From the NCBI GenBank assembly GCA_963696525.1, contig CAVOKO010000012.1, positions 744,001-808,000 on the forward strand: DNA of 64,000 nucleotides. Reading direction: 5' to 3'. The stretch comes from CAWBRT01 sp963696525 (GTDB lineage: Bacteria; Acidobacteriota; Terriglobia; Terriglobales; Acidobacteriaceae). Both the position numbers and the translations under genes were made by a program. The notes beneath the pieces were generated by a model. It was not told the DNA's origin. It saw nothing but the letters and a program-made list of their open reading frames with translations, and made no database searches. Shown piece after piece: positions 53,382 to 61,159 of this stretch (positions within the stretch are counted from its first letter, which is position 1; every line of letters starts with the position of its first letter).

Positions 53382-54047
53382 TTATTGAGGACGAATGGCG
53401 GTCGCGGCCACAGTCGTCGCGGCAGCGGCTTCGGCAAGAATCCGGTGGTGGATGGTAAACAGCGCCAGTTCCAACCGGTCGGAGACGCCGATCTTGTCGT
53501 ATACGTTTCGCAGATAATTCTTGACGACCTGCTCGGTGGTGCCCAACTGGGTTGCGATTTCCTTGTTCTTGAATCCCTGCACGATCAAGGCGACGATGCG
53601 CAATTCCTTCGGGGTCAGCCGATCGCGCACTCTCGCCCCCACGAAATCGTCGACCTCCGGCACGTTTCCGGTCAGCTTCAAGTCGTGAACAAAGGTCTGC
53701 CCGGCGGCAACGCGCCGCACACAGTCCAGCAGCACCTCCCCGGTGACGCAACGGAAGAGGACTGCGTCTACTCCGAGGGGGAGGAAACGCTGCGGATTAT
53801 CGCCGTTTTCGGCGAGCACGATGAGCTTCGTGGCAAGCTGATTGGCAACCGCCCGAATGCCGGCGTCCTCGCTTAAAAAATTCGCCGACAGGACCAGGAT
53901 ATTGGCACGGAATTTTTCCAGCGCCATGCGAGTCTGCTCCACGGTTGGCGCCTGTGCAACCACACGCATATCGTCTTCCACCGCCAGCACCTTGGCGATT
54001 CCAGCGCGGAAGATAGCTTGATTATCGGCGACCACGATTTTCAGCAT
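53382..54047 (-). CDS. LuxR-type response regulator with degenerate receiver
   Basis: 221 residues. The N-terminal receiver-like domain keeps the fold (KIVVADNQAIFRAGIAKVLA) but lacks the chemistry. The phospho-acceptor Asp position is Ser (ILVLSANF), the second acidic residue is Asn (DN), the switch Thr is Ala (LIVLAENG) and the Lys is Arg (VLFRCVTGE). The C-terminal LuxR helix-turn-helix is intact (LTPKELRIVALIVQGFKNKEIATQLGTTEQVVKNYLRNVYDKIGV). It is likely regulated by something other than phosphotransfer. It overlaps the PilZ gene by one base (TGATG). Confidence 0.9.
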   Translation of the reverse strand: MLKIVVADNQAIFRAGIAKVLAVEDDMRVVAQAPTVEQTRMALEKFRANILVLSANFLSEDAGIRAVANQLATKLIVLAENGDNPQRFLPLGVDAVLFRCVTGEVLLDCVRRVAAGQTFVHDLKLTGNVPEVDDFVGARVRDRLTPKELRIVALIVQGFKNKEIATQLGTTEQVVKNYLRNVYDKIGVSDRLELALFTIHHRILAEAAAATTVAATAIRPQ

Positions 54048-54391
54048 CAGCTACCTGCTTCCCGGCGCACGAAATCGTACTCGTCGATCACGCACGCCAC
54101 GCCGGATTTTTCCGCGGATTGGGGATCAGTTCGGACGACGCGGCCAATACAGTGAAGAACCACATCCTGTTCCGCCGCGATGGCTGGTGCCGGAATCGTG
54201 ATCTCGAACTCGACGCGGGAGTCTACCTCGAGTGCCTGGTCCACCCAGATATAAACTCCAGCCCCACTGATGTTCTCGGTGGTACCTTCCAGCTCCGTTT
54301 TGGCTTGGGAGGTGCCGAGCACCTTAATCGGAAGATGTACGGGAAATCGTGTCCCGGTCCTTGCATTCGGCCACGGATCTCCTCTGGGCAC
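54047..54391 (-). CDS. PilZ domain protein
   Basis: 114 residues. The c-di-GMP-binding fold is suggested by RTGTRFPVHLPIKVLG (RxxxR-type N-terminal motif) and TENISGAGVYIWVD (the D/NxSxxG region, here N-I-S-G-A-G), then a beta barrel to YDFVRREAGS. The first loop has only part of the RxxxR pattern, so c-di-GMP affinity is uncertain. The stop codon overlaps the start of the LuxR-type regulator, suggesting a coupled PilZ-regulator operon. Confidence 0.82.
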   Translation of the reverse strand: MPRGDPWPNARTGTRFPVHLPIKVLGTSQAKTELEGTTENISGAGVYIWVDQALEVDSRVEFEITIPAPAIAAEQDVVLHCIGRVVRTDPQSAEKSGVACVIDEYDFVRREAGS

Positions 54392-54510
54392 GTAGACGTT
54401 GAAGGCTTAATCCGGGTTATACCACGTCAAAAGCGGTCCAGTATAGCTAGAAGTATCTAGTTTGTATACTAAAGTTAGCTCCAGTACCAAGTTTGGACGC
54501 GAAAACCGCT
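54392..54510. other. gap upstream of the PilZ operon
   Basis: AT-rich stretch with CTAG motifs and GTATAC (about 54447-54474). It may hold promoters for the minus-strand PilZ operon. Nothing more definite is seen. Confidence 0.35.
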
Positions 54511-54726
54511 TTAATCCACCTTGAAGATACTTGCCACGCCGTACCCGAGCAGCAACATAGCTAGCGAAACAACCGAGGCCACGGGCCAGAAATGCTCGCG
54601 GGCGGTCTGCTTTACGTCTAGCCTTTCGCGCACGGTGCGGCGCAACTCGGCCACCGAATCATGCAGCCGGCGGCGTTGCTCGACGGCGCGCTGTTCCAGC
54701 ACTTCGGCGGGTAAGGGGTTAGTCAT
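54511..54726 (-). CDS. small membrane protein, DUF3618/YtxH-like
   Basis: 71 residues. A charged amphipathic N-terminus (LEQRAVEQRRRLHDSVAELRRTVRERLDVKQTA) precedes one C-terminal helix (FWPVASVVSLAMLLLGYGVASIF). The layout matches DUF3618-type proteins. The last four bases of the upstream holin-like gene overlap its start (54723-54726), so these two and the YqjD-like gene form an operon. Confidence 0.75.
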   Translation of the reverse strand: MTNPLPAEVLEQRAVEQRRRLHDSVAELRRTVRERLDVKQTAREHFWPVASVVSLAMLLLGYGVASIFKVD

Positions 54727-55139
54727 AGCTGTGTCCTCGCCTCCGTTTGCAGCCAGATTTGGTCTTCTTTCAGCACGCGCAACGTACGCTCCGGCGTGAG
54801 CCCATGCGCGGTCAATGTCCTCAGACCGTAGACGGCAGTGGCCCCGCCGACCAGGGCATACAAGGCAAAAACCGCAAAGAATGCTACCGGGTATGCATAA
54901 GGCTCGCCTGTCATGGCCATTGCGATGAGAGAAACCAAGCCCCAGGTGAACAGGAAGAAGGCCCCGAGGAGCAAGATTGCGCCGACCAGCAGAGCCGGCA
55001 ATGCTAACTTGAGGGTAGAGAGTTTGTCCCTCATTTCACCGCGCAGCATCTGTACCCTGGTGGAGACGAAATCCTTCAGATCTTCCTTGCAGTGATTCAA
55101 CACTTCCGCAACGGTTCGTCCATTTTGTCCTTCAGCCAC
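54723..55139 (-). CDS. phage-holin-like (holin III superfamily) membrane protein
   Basis: 138 residues. The N-terminal amphipathic part (VAEVLNHCKEDLKDFVSTRVQMLRGEMRDKLS) precedes two membrane helices (LALPALLVGAILLLGAFFLFTWGLVSLI and YPVAFFAVFALYALVGGATAVYG). This is the Actinobacterial Holin-X/phage_holin_3_6 pattern, common next to YqjD-like genes (YqjE). It is not evidence for a phage. It overlaps both neighbours by a few bases. Confidence 0.82.
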   Translation of the reverse strand: MAEGQNGRTVAEVLNHCKEDLKDFVSTRVQMLRGEMRDKLSTLKLALPALLVGAILLLGAFFLFTWGLVSLIAMAMTGEPYAYPVAFFAVFALYALVGGATAVYGLRTLTAHGLTPERTLRVLKEDQIWLQTEARTQL

Positions 55140-55686
55140 GGTTTGACCTCCAAAGACTCAATCCAAATCCGAGGGCGAAAGCAGCCGCCGCGAAACCCAG
55201 AATCATCCGAATGGGATTCTCCCTGGCGGCATGCGCAACGCGGAACCGCGCCTCGGCAATTTGCTCTCCGGCCAATTCGTTGAGTTCATCCGCACGCTGG
55301 CCAGCCTTTTCTTTCCACTGGGATGCGGTTTGCGTTGCTTCTTGACGCAGACTGGAGATTCTTTCGCTCATGGACTGTGCCAATTCCGAAGCCGCATCGG
55401 TTGCCGATCCGGCGTGTTCGCGCGCCTGACCCTTTACCAGGTGAAGGCCATGGCGTACGCGGTCCGGCAGGCTAAGTACCCCACTGACCACCCTGCCTAG
55501 CGCGGTGCCGATCTGTTCGGCGATTTCGTGCATCTGCTGCTCCCGTTCCATCTGCCTCCCCCGCTCCTCGTCGACTTGCGGCGACACGCCGGGCAGGCGG
55601 CTTGCGGCCGACGTCGCATGCGGATGGATGGATGAGGAAACGGGCCAAGTTTCTAAGTTCGGAGTTGGGACAGATTCCTGAGTCAT
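55132..55686 (-). CDS. YqjD/ElaB-like (DUF883-type) membrane protein
   Basis: 184 residues from ATG 55686, preceded by GTGAGG. A long polar region with coiled-coil character (ERGRQMEREQQMHEIAEQIG, ASELAQSMSERISSLRQEATQTASQWKEKAGQRADELNEL) ends in one C-terminal helix (RMILGFAAAAFALGFGLSLW). This is the ElaB/YqjD layout. E. coli relatives bind ribosomes at the membrane in stationary phase. It is first in the three-gene operon with the holin-like and DUF3618-like genes (yqjD-yqjE-yqjK order). Confidence 0.8.
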   Translation of the reverse strand: MTQESVPTPNLETWPVSSSIHPHATSAASRLPGVSPQVDEERGRQMEREQQMHEIAEQIGTALGRVVSGVLSLPDRVRHGLHLVKGQAREHAGSATDAASELAQSMSERISSLRQEATQTASQWKEKAGQRADELNELAGEQIAEARFRVAHAARENPIRMILGFAAAAFALGFGLSLWRSNRG

Positions 55687-55831
55687 ATACATCCTCACTT
55701 TTCAGGCGGGATAACCGGCGCATTTATTTGGATGAGGTTTAGCGTCGCTTTGTTTTGCGGGAGTGCAGCGCAATCGAGAGTAGCTGTAGGCGGGGGACTA
55801 CCCGGGTTTCACCTTCAACCTGCGGAACTCG

Positions 55832-57616
55832 CTAGCCGGCGCTGCCGCCGCCTCCGCCAAAGCCGCCGCCGCTGAATCCTCCCCCGCTAAAGCCGCCTCC
55901 GCCGGAGAATCCGCTGCCGGTGCTGCTGGCGCGGGGAGCGGCCGAAAAGGCCTCGTAGGCCGAGTTGGTCATGTTGTACATGGAGGCGGTAAAGAAAATG
56001 GGATTGAAAAGTCCCACCTGCGAACCCACGTACCAGCTTGGCGGGTCATGGATAATGCCCTCAAAGGCGTGTGCCCAGTGTTTCTCGACGCCAAGGGCCA
56101 TGGCGTAAGGCAGGAACTTCTCGAAGGTATCGGGCGGCATGCGCTTCAGACGGTCGGCATCGACTCGCGTCATGAACTCCTTGAAGCCCTGGATTTCGAC
56201 CACGGTGCGAACCCCGCGCAGGGTCTTGGCGGTCATTTCCCGGCCAAAAAGGAAGACGATGATCAAGGCCATGGCGATGGAGATAATCGCCACCAGCGGA
56301 GAAAGAAAGAACTGTGCCACCCCCATGGCTTGCAGCCCGATGAAAGGCAGGGCGATGATCAGGATTCCGGCCAGACGATAGCCGTGGGCGCTCTGCGGAT
56401 CGACGCGATACATGCCCTTGGCTTTCAGCTCGCCAAGAATTTCCTGCTTCACCGAGGGCAGCGCCAGGTAAAAGCGGTTTTTGAGGCTGGAGAGCGTAGT
56501 CAGACGCGCACTTGCCTCGGGAAACATATTGCGCAAGATCTCGGATTCATGGTCGGCCAGATCCTGCCACTCGGCTGGCGGTTTCATCAGGTGAAAGACG
56601 TAATCGCGGTTGTTGAAGAACAGCACCTTATCACTCTTCTCTTCGATCTTGAGATAACCGCGCACGGCCAAATCCACCAGGGTCGAGGTTATGTCGTGTG
56701 GGAGCACGGAATCGTCCACCAGCGATCCCGTCTCGGCCGGCGACATGCCTTTCGGCGGTTCGTACATGGGGGCCACGGAGAGGCCGGCCTTCGGGTCGCG
56801 TCCCTTGAACCACCACATGGTGAACATGACGATGAAGGCGAATACCGGCAGCAGAACGATGGCGTTGCTGCGCACGAACCAGAGCGCGCGCGTGATGGCC
56901 CCCGGTTCGCGCAGAATGCCCTTCGGTAGATAGACGTCCAGCGTCAAGCCGCCGCGCATAGGAAGCGGATGGTCGGTTTCGATCGTGACCAGGCTGCCGT
57001 CGACATCGGTTTGCGCGTTGCGTTCGCTCGAACCGTAAGCGCCGGTGAAGGCCTGCGCCCGCAGCGAACCGGAGGCGGAGTCGGGAAAAACGGCGAGCGC
57101 GGAGGCGCTTTCGATGGGAACGGGCCAATCGTTGCCGGTGACGTTCCAGTAGAGTTCGTCGTGATCGTCGAAGAAGCGGATACCGTTTTCGACGTTGTAA
57201 GTGATGCGGACGGTCTTGTCGGTGTTGAAGGCGTTATCGAGAAAGATTTTCAGGTAGCGATACTTGCTCCGAATGTTGGTTTCATACTTCAGGGGCTTTC
57301 GGTTCTCGTCGGTAACCCCGCCGATCCTCAGAAACAGGGTGTAGTTGGTGCCGCTTGGTCCGGGGTACTCGATGGGAATCGAACGGCTGATCCAGTGGTA
57401 CTCGCCGGTGAACGCCGCCCGGATGTCTTCGGTCACCAGCATGGAGCCATCCGGCATGACGGAAAGATTGGAGTGGAAATCGGCGATTCGCCAATTGCGT
57501 CCCGCCGGGCTTGGTCGCACACCAGGCACGGCTGGCCTCTGCCATGCTAAGGCCGAAGACACCAGCAGGATCAACAGCACGCCGGCCCAAGACTGCCATT
57601 GCAACCGTCGATTCAT
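55832..57616 (-). CDS. DUF2207 domain membrane protein
   Basis: 594 residues. Signal peptide (WAGVLLILLVSSALA), then the extracytoplasmic DUF2207 beta domain (LSVMPDGSMLVTEDIRAAFTGEYHWISRSIPIEYPG, YWNVTGNDWPVPIESAS). A membrane helix (AIVLLPVFAFIVMFTMWWF) and a cytoplasmic part with GYLKIEEKSDKVLFFNNRDY follow. Two further helices, AGILIIALPFIGLQAMGVAQFF and LVAIISIAMALIIVFLFG, come next, then a Gly-Ser-Phe tail (SGGGGFSGGGFSGGGFGGGGG). DUF2207 and LemA genes are often paired, as here (lemA is 74 bp upstream). Their shared role is unknown. Confidence 0.88.
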   Translation of the reverse strand: MNRRLQWQSWAGVLLILLVSSALAWQRPAVPGVRPSPAGRNWRIADFHSNLSVMPDGSMLVTEDIRAAFTGEYHWISRSIPIEYPGPSGTNYTLFLRIGGVTDENRKPLKYETNIRSKYRYLKIFLDNAFNTDKTVRITYNVENGIRFFDDHDELYWNVTGNDWPVPIESASALAVFPDSASGSLRAQAFTGAYGSSERNAQTDVDGSLVTIETDHPLPMRGGLTLDVYLPKGILREPGAITRALWFVRSNAIVLLPVFAFIVMFTMWWFKGRDPKAGLSVAPMYEPPKGMSPAETGSLVDDSVLPHDITSTLVDLAVRGYLKIEEKSDKVLFFNNRDYVFHLMKPPAEWQDLADHESEILRNMFPEASARLTTLSSLKNRFYLALPSVKQEILGELKAKGMYRVDPQSAHGYRLAGILIIALPFIGLQAMGVAQFFLSPLVAIISIAMALIIVFLFGREMTAKTLRGVRTVVEIQGFKEFMTRVDADRLKRMPPDTFEKFLPYAMALGVEKHWAHAFEGIIHDPPSWYVGSQVGLFNPIFFTASMYNMTNSAYEAFSAAPRASSTGSGFSGGGGFSGGGFSGGGFGGGGGSAG

Positions 57617-57632
57617 GGTTCTATCCCCCGGT

Positions 57633-57665
57633 CACCCCAGCGAGCCGAGCCTCGCCGGGGACCCC
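57633..57665. repeat. single C-rich hairpin repeat
   Basis: CACCCCAGCGAG, then GCCTCGCCGGGGACCCC, between DUF2207 and lemA. It is similar to a unit of the 7888-8010 block. Confidence 0.6.
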
Positions 57666-57690
57666 ACTCGCCCGTTCGTTCCGGCGGCGC

Positions 57691-58242
57691 TCAGAATTTC
57701 ACGGCAGGCACATCGCGGTCGGTTGGTTCGGTGAGTTCGAAGAAGCTGCGCGGATGGAACCCGAACATGCCGGCGATGATGTTGGAAGGGAAGGTCGCGA
57801 TCTTGGTATTGAAATCGCGAACCACGGCATTGTAATAACGGCGCGCATTCTGAATCGCATCTTCCAACTGCGCCAGAGAGGCCTGCAGCGACTGGAACTG
57901 TTCGGAGGCGCGCAGTTGCGGATACTGTTCGGCGACTGCCAGCAGCCCGCGCAGCGCCATGGTCAGCCCGCCTTCGGCCTGCGCCCGCTCGTCCGGGCTG
58001 GCGGCCGACATGGCGGCGGAGCGAAACTTGGCGACGTTTTCGAAGGTGCCCTTCTCGTGGGCGGCGTAGCCTTTCACGGTTTCGACAAGATTCGGCACCA
58101 GATCGTGCCGCCGTTTGAGCTGGATATCAATGTCGGACCATGCACTATCGGCGCGCACACGGAGTTGGGCCAGGCCGTTATATAAAACGACGAACAACAG
58201 CCCAATGGCGGCAACGACAACGACGACGACAAGGACGTTCAT
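57691..58242 (-). CDS. lemA: LemA family protein
   Basis: 183 residues. One N-terminal membrane anchor (VLVVVVVVAAIGLLFVVLYN) is followed by the LemA helical domain: ADSAWSDIDIQLKRRHDLVPNLVETVKGYAAHEKGTFENVAKFRSAAM, then AQAEGGLTMALRGLLAVAEQYPQLRASEQFQSLQASLAQLEDAIQNARRYYNAVVRDFNTKIATFPSNIIA. The function is unknown; it is membrane anchored. GGAGGAGG precedes ATG 58242, giving the start. Confidence 0.95.
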   Translation of the reverse strand: MNVLVVVVVVAAIGLLFVVLYNGLAQLRVRADSAWSDIDIQLKRRHDLVPNLVETVKGYAAHEKGTFENVAKFRSAAMSAASPDERAQAEGGLTMALRGLLAVAEQYPQLRASEQFQSLQASLAQLEDAIQNARRYYNAVVRDFNTKIATFPSNIIAGMFGFHPRSFFELTEPTDRDVPAVKF

Positions 58243-58639
58243 TCGACCTCCTCCATGCATGCCCGAGCCGTCTTGAACGCCGGGAAGCGACGGGCCGACG
58301 GGCAGCGAAACTGTTCCGGCAATGTCGGCCGGGTTTACGCTAACGAACCCAACGACATCACGGCTGCAATGTTACACGTAGCCAGCCGCGGAAAAATAGG
58401 TTTCAGATGAAATGAACACGAATTCTTGTGCCCGGATCCACGATCCCAACCAGCCCTGGTGATGGAGCTCACGGAAACTGCCGGCGTATTTCTGTGGATT
58501 TCCTGGGATCATCAAGATAAGCTGCTGCGGAAATCATTAATTCTGGCTGAGTACGCTTGTAACACGCGCCGGGTGCCCGTTCGCGCAGAGAAGGGTGGCG
58601 AGCGTTCCTAGAGCACGCAGTATTCAGGAGAGCGAACCC
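58243..58639. other. divergent gap between lemA and the TPR protein
   Basis: No gene seen; a frame at 58426-58611 has no ribosome-binding site or family match. The TPR gene's ribosome-binding site AGGAG is at its end (58626-58630). Confidence 0.5.
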
Positions 58640-59938
58640 ATGAGGACAAGAACAATTCTTACCGGGCCCATACTTCTTCTGTTGTTATTCCCGATCATTA
58701 TTCCCGCGCGGGCGCAGACAGCCAAGCCCGCTGGTGCTTCTCAGCAGGCTGCGGCCCGCAAACAGTTTGCCGCCTATATAGCGGACTTTCGCGTCCATCC
58801 CGAAGATGCCGAACTGCGCGACAAGATCATCGCGCTGGCGAAGACCTTGAAGCCGGCTCCGGTGGTCCCCCTAGCGGCGAAGGCTGATTTCACCAAAGCC
58901 GTGGCGCAGTTGAAGAATGCCTCGACAGCGGAGGATTTCAAGGCTGCGGCTAAGCTTTTCGAGCAGGTAGCTGTGAAGGCGCCGTGGTATGCCGATGCCT
59001 ACTACAATGCTGCGTCTGCCTACGCCAAAGCCGCAGACTACGACAGCGCCAAGCGCAATCTGACGGTCTATCTAGCCGCAGTGCGCCCCGGCACGAACAC
59101 CCAGGTTGCCGAGGACCTGCGGAGTGATATTGACCGCCAGCAGGGCATACAGCGGTTTCAGCAAGCGTTACTGGAGTTTCGCAGCAATCCAAATGACGCT
59201 GCTCGGGAACAAATCATAAAGCTGGCGCTGACACTTGACCCCAAACCAGCCCTGCCAGAGGACGTGCATGAGGTCGTGGGCCGCGCTAATTACACCATCA
59301 AGAATGCGTCTTCAGAGGCAGACTTTGTTGCGGCTGCAGAAGCCTACGCGAAGGTTTCACAGCTCGCCCCCTGGGTGTCCGACTACTACTTCAACCAGGG
59401 CATTGCTTACGAGAAGGCAAAGCGGTTCGATCAGGCTATCGCTGCCTTTGGCTGGTATCTGCTAGCTGATCCAGATGCAAAGGATGCAAACGCCGTACGC
59501 GAGCGCATCGGAGGGTTGAAGTATGCGAAGGAAAAGGCAGCGCAAGAGCAGCAGGCCGCCGAAGCCAGGGCGCGAGCTGAATCCACCCCAGAGGCAATAG
59601 CAGCAAAGAGACAAAGAGAGTATCAGGTGTGGCTCAGGAATCTGGACGGGGCGAGATACGTCGGTCAGAGCCGCCTCATGGATTCATTAGTTTGGGATAA
59701 TGAGCTCACAATCAGGGGTAACACAGTTGTTTGGAGACAACGCATTGCATGGAAATCGCCTAACACCATAGTGGACAGCCGCCAAGTCGGCCAATGGTAT
59801 GACCTGTCTCCGATGCAAATCACTGACCGCAGAGCCGATTCACAGACTCCACCATACGCATTTACTATCAGCGAAGATGGCAACAGCATTGTTGCAGTGC
59901 GACCAGGCGTCGGCACCTGGACGTTCTATCGTCAGTGA
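58640..59938 (+). CDS. TPR-repeat secreted protein A
   Basis: 432 residues. Signal peptide MRTRTILTGPILLLLLFPIIIPARA. Tetratricopeptide-like helices are seen at about residues 85-155 and 210-300 (KAPWYADAYYNAASAYAKAADYDSAKRNLTVYL; LAPWVSDYYFNQGIAYEKAKRFDQAIAAFGWYLLADP), then a charged coiled-coil (AAQEQQAAEARARAESTPE) and a C-terminal beta domain ending ISEDGNSIVAVRPGVGTWTFYRQ. It is a paralog of the next gene (shared signal peptide, APW-YADAY repeat, ISEDGNSI). Probably a periplasmic scaffold. Confidence 0.82.
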   Translation: MRTRTILTGPILLLLLFPIIIPARAQTAKPAGASQQAAARKQFAAYIADFRVHPEDAELRDKIIALAKTLKPAPVVPLAAKADFTKAVAQLKNASTAEDFKAAAKLFEQVAVKAPWYADAYYNAASAYAKAADYDSAKRNLTVYLAAVRPGTNTQVAEDLRSDIDRQQGIQRFQQALLEFRSNPNDAAREQIIKLALTLDPKPALPEDVHEVVGRANYTIKNASSEADFVAAAEAYAKVSQLAPWVSDYYFNQGIAYEKAKRFDQAIAAFGWYLLADPDAKDANAVRERIGGLKYAKEKAAQEQQAAEARARAESTPEAIAAKRQREYQVWLRNLDGARYVGQSRLMDSLVWDNELTIRGNTVVWRQRIAWKSPNTIVDSRQVGQWYDLSPMQITDRRADSQTPPYAFTISEDGNSIVAVRPGVGTWTFYRQ

Positions 59939-60027
59939 AGGCATGCCACCCGGACGAGAAGCAGAGTCCAGTCAGCGCGGAAGCAGAGGCCGCGAACAGA
60001 ACACACAGCACCAAGGAAAGGGAAACC

Positions 60028-60963
60028 ATGAAGACAAAAATAATTCTCACCGGGCCCCTGCTTCTTCTGCTGTTGTTCGCAATCGTAATTCCCGCGCGAG
60101 CGCAGACAACCACGCCGCGGCAGACGCTCAACCAGTACGTCGCCGATCTGCAGAAGAGCCCCGACGATACTGCACTGCGACAGAAGATCATCGCGATTGC
60201 GAAGACTATGCGTCCTGCACCGGCAATCCCCGAAGAGGCTCGTGGCCATTACGTAATGGCGGCTACGTTCATGGAGAAGGCGAAGGACAACACCGGTTTT
60301 GAGCGAGCAGTCGAGCAGTACAAGGCTGCCTTGCTGGCAGCTCCCTGGTGGGCAGATGCCTATAGGAAATTGGCCACGGCGCAGAAGGCGGCAGAACGTT
60401 ACGACGATGCCGTCGCCAGCCTGAACCTATATCTGCTCACTCAACCCGCCGACGCGCGCGACGCCCAGGACGAAATCTACAAACTGAAGGCGTTAAAGGA
60501 ATCGGCGGCAGACGATCAGAAGAAGGCGGCAGAGAAGGGGGCCGAGGAGAAACGAGCACAGCAAGCGGCGGCGCAGGCAGCAGCGGACCAAGCGCAAAGA
60601 CAGCGAGAAGAACAGCAACGCGCCTGGGAGTCAAGCCCCGAAGGAAGATTTCAAGCACTCCTCAAGAAGATTGATGGCAGGAGGTATACGATCCAGGCTA
60701 CGGACGGAGGTACGGCGGTTTTGGAGGTGAGAGGTAATGTTCTTGTTTCGGGATATATCGGCGTCAAAGGAGATTATCATGCATTCATTCCCAATCACAT
60801 CGAAATCAAGAGCCGTGAGACCATCGTGCCTAGCAACGAAAATCCGTTCGGGCAAGTGTCAGGGACCTATGTCATCAGTGAAGATGGCAACAGCATAGCT
60901 GTGAGTGCCCGGTATAACGACAGCAGCGTGCGCGGACCAAATGTCTACCTTTGGCAAAGATAA
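60028..60963 (+). CDS. TPR-repeat secreted protein B
   Basis: 311 residues. The signal peptide MKTKIILTGPLLLLLLFAIVIPARA is almost the same as that of protein A. It has one TPR block (LLAAPWWADAYRKLATAQKAAERYDDAVASLNLYLLTQPADA), a Lys/Gln/Ala coiled-coil (AAEKGAEEKRAQQAAAQAAA) and the same C-terminal beta domain (YVISEDGNSIAVSARYNDSS). It is a shorter paralog, missing about one TPR block. It starts 89 bp after protein A; AAGGAAAGGG precedes ATG 60028. Tandem duplication is the simplest origin. Confidence 0.82.
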   Translation: MKTKIILTGPLLLLLLFAIVIPARAQTTTPRQTLNQYVADLQKSPDDTALRQKIIAIAKTMRPAPAIPEEARGHYVMAATFMEKAKDNTGFERAVEQYKAALLAAPWWADAYRKLATAQKAAERYDDAVASLNLYLLTQPADARDAQDEIYKLKALKESAADDQKKAAEKGAEEKRAQQAAAQAAADQAQRQREEQQRAWESSPEGRFQALLKKIDGRRYTIQATDGGTAVLEVRGNVLVSGYIGVKGDYHAFIPNHIEIKSRETIVPSNENPFGQVSGTYVISEDGNSIAVSARYNDSSVRGPNVYLWQR

Positions 60964-61159
60964 AGATCAACGATAACGATAAAGATGAGGTGAAAAAGCA
61001 CGACAAAAGCGTCATGATAGCGTTCTCGTTCCTTAGTTCTGATTGAGTGCTCCGGTGAAGAGTCCAATCCATGCGCGGCAGCCGCCTGCTGATGCGGAAT
61101 GAGAGCAGGCAACGATTTTCAAGGCGGCACTTTTAACCAGCTTATGCGGAGGCGTGTGA

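Noticed and set aside
54723..55139. Prophage lysis module (holin)
   Set aside because: The holin-III-like gene sits between YqjD-like and DUF3618-like genes, a common chromosomal stress cassette; no other phage genes nearby.
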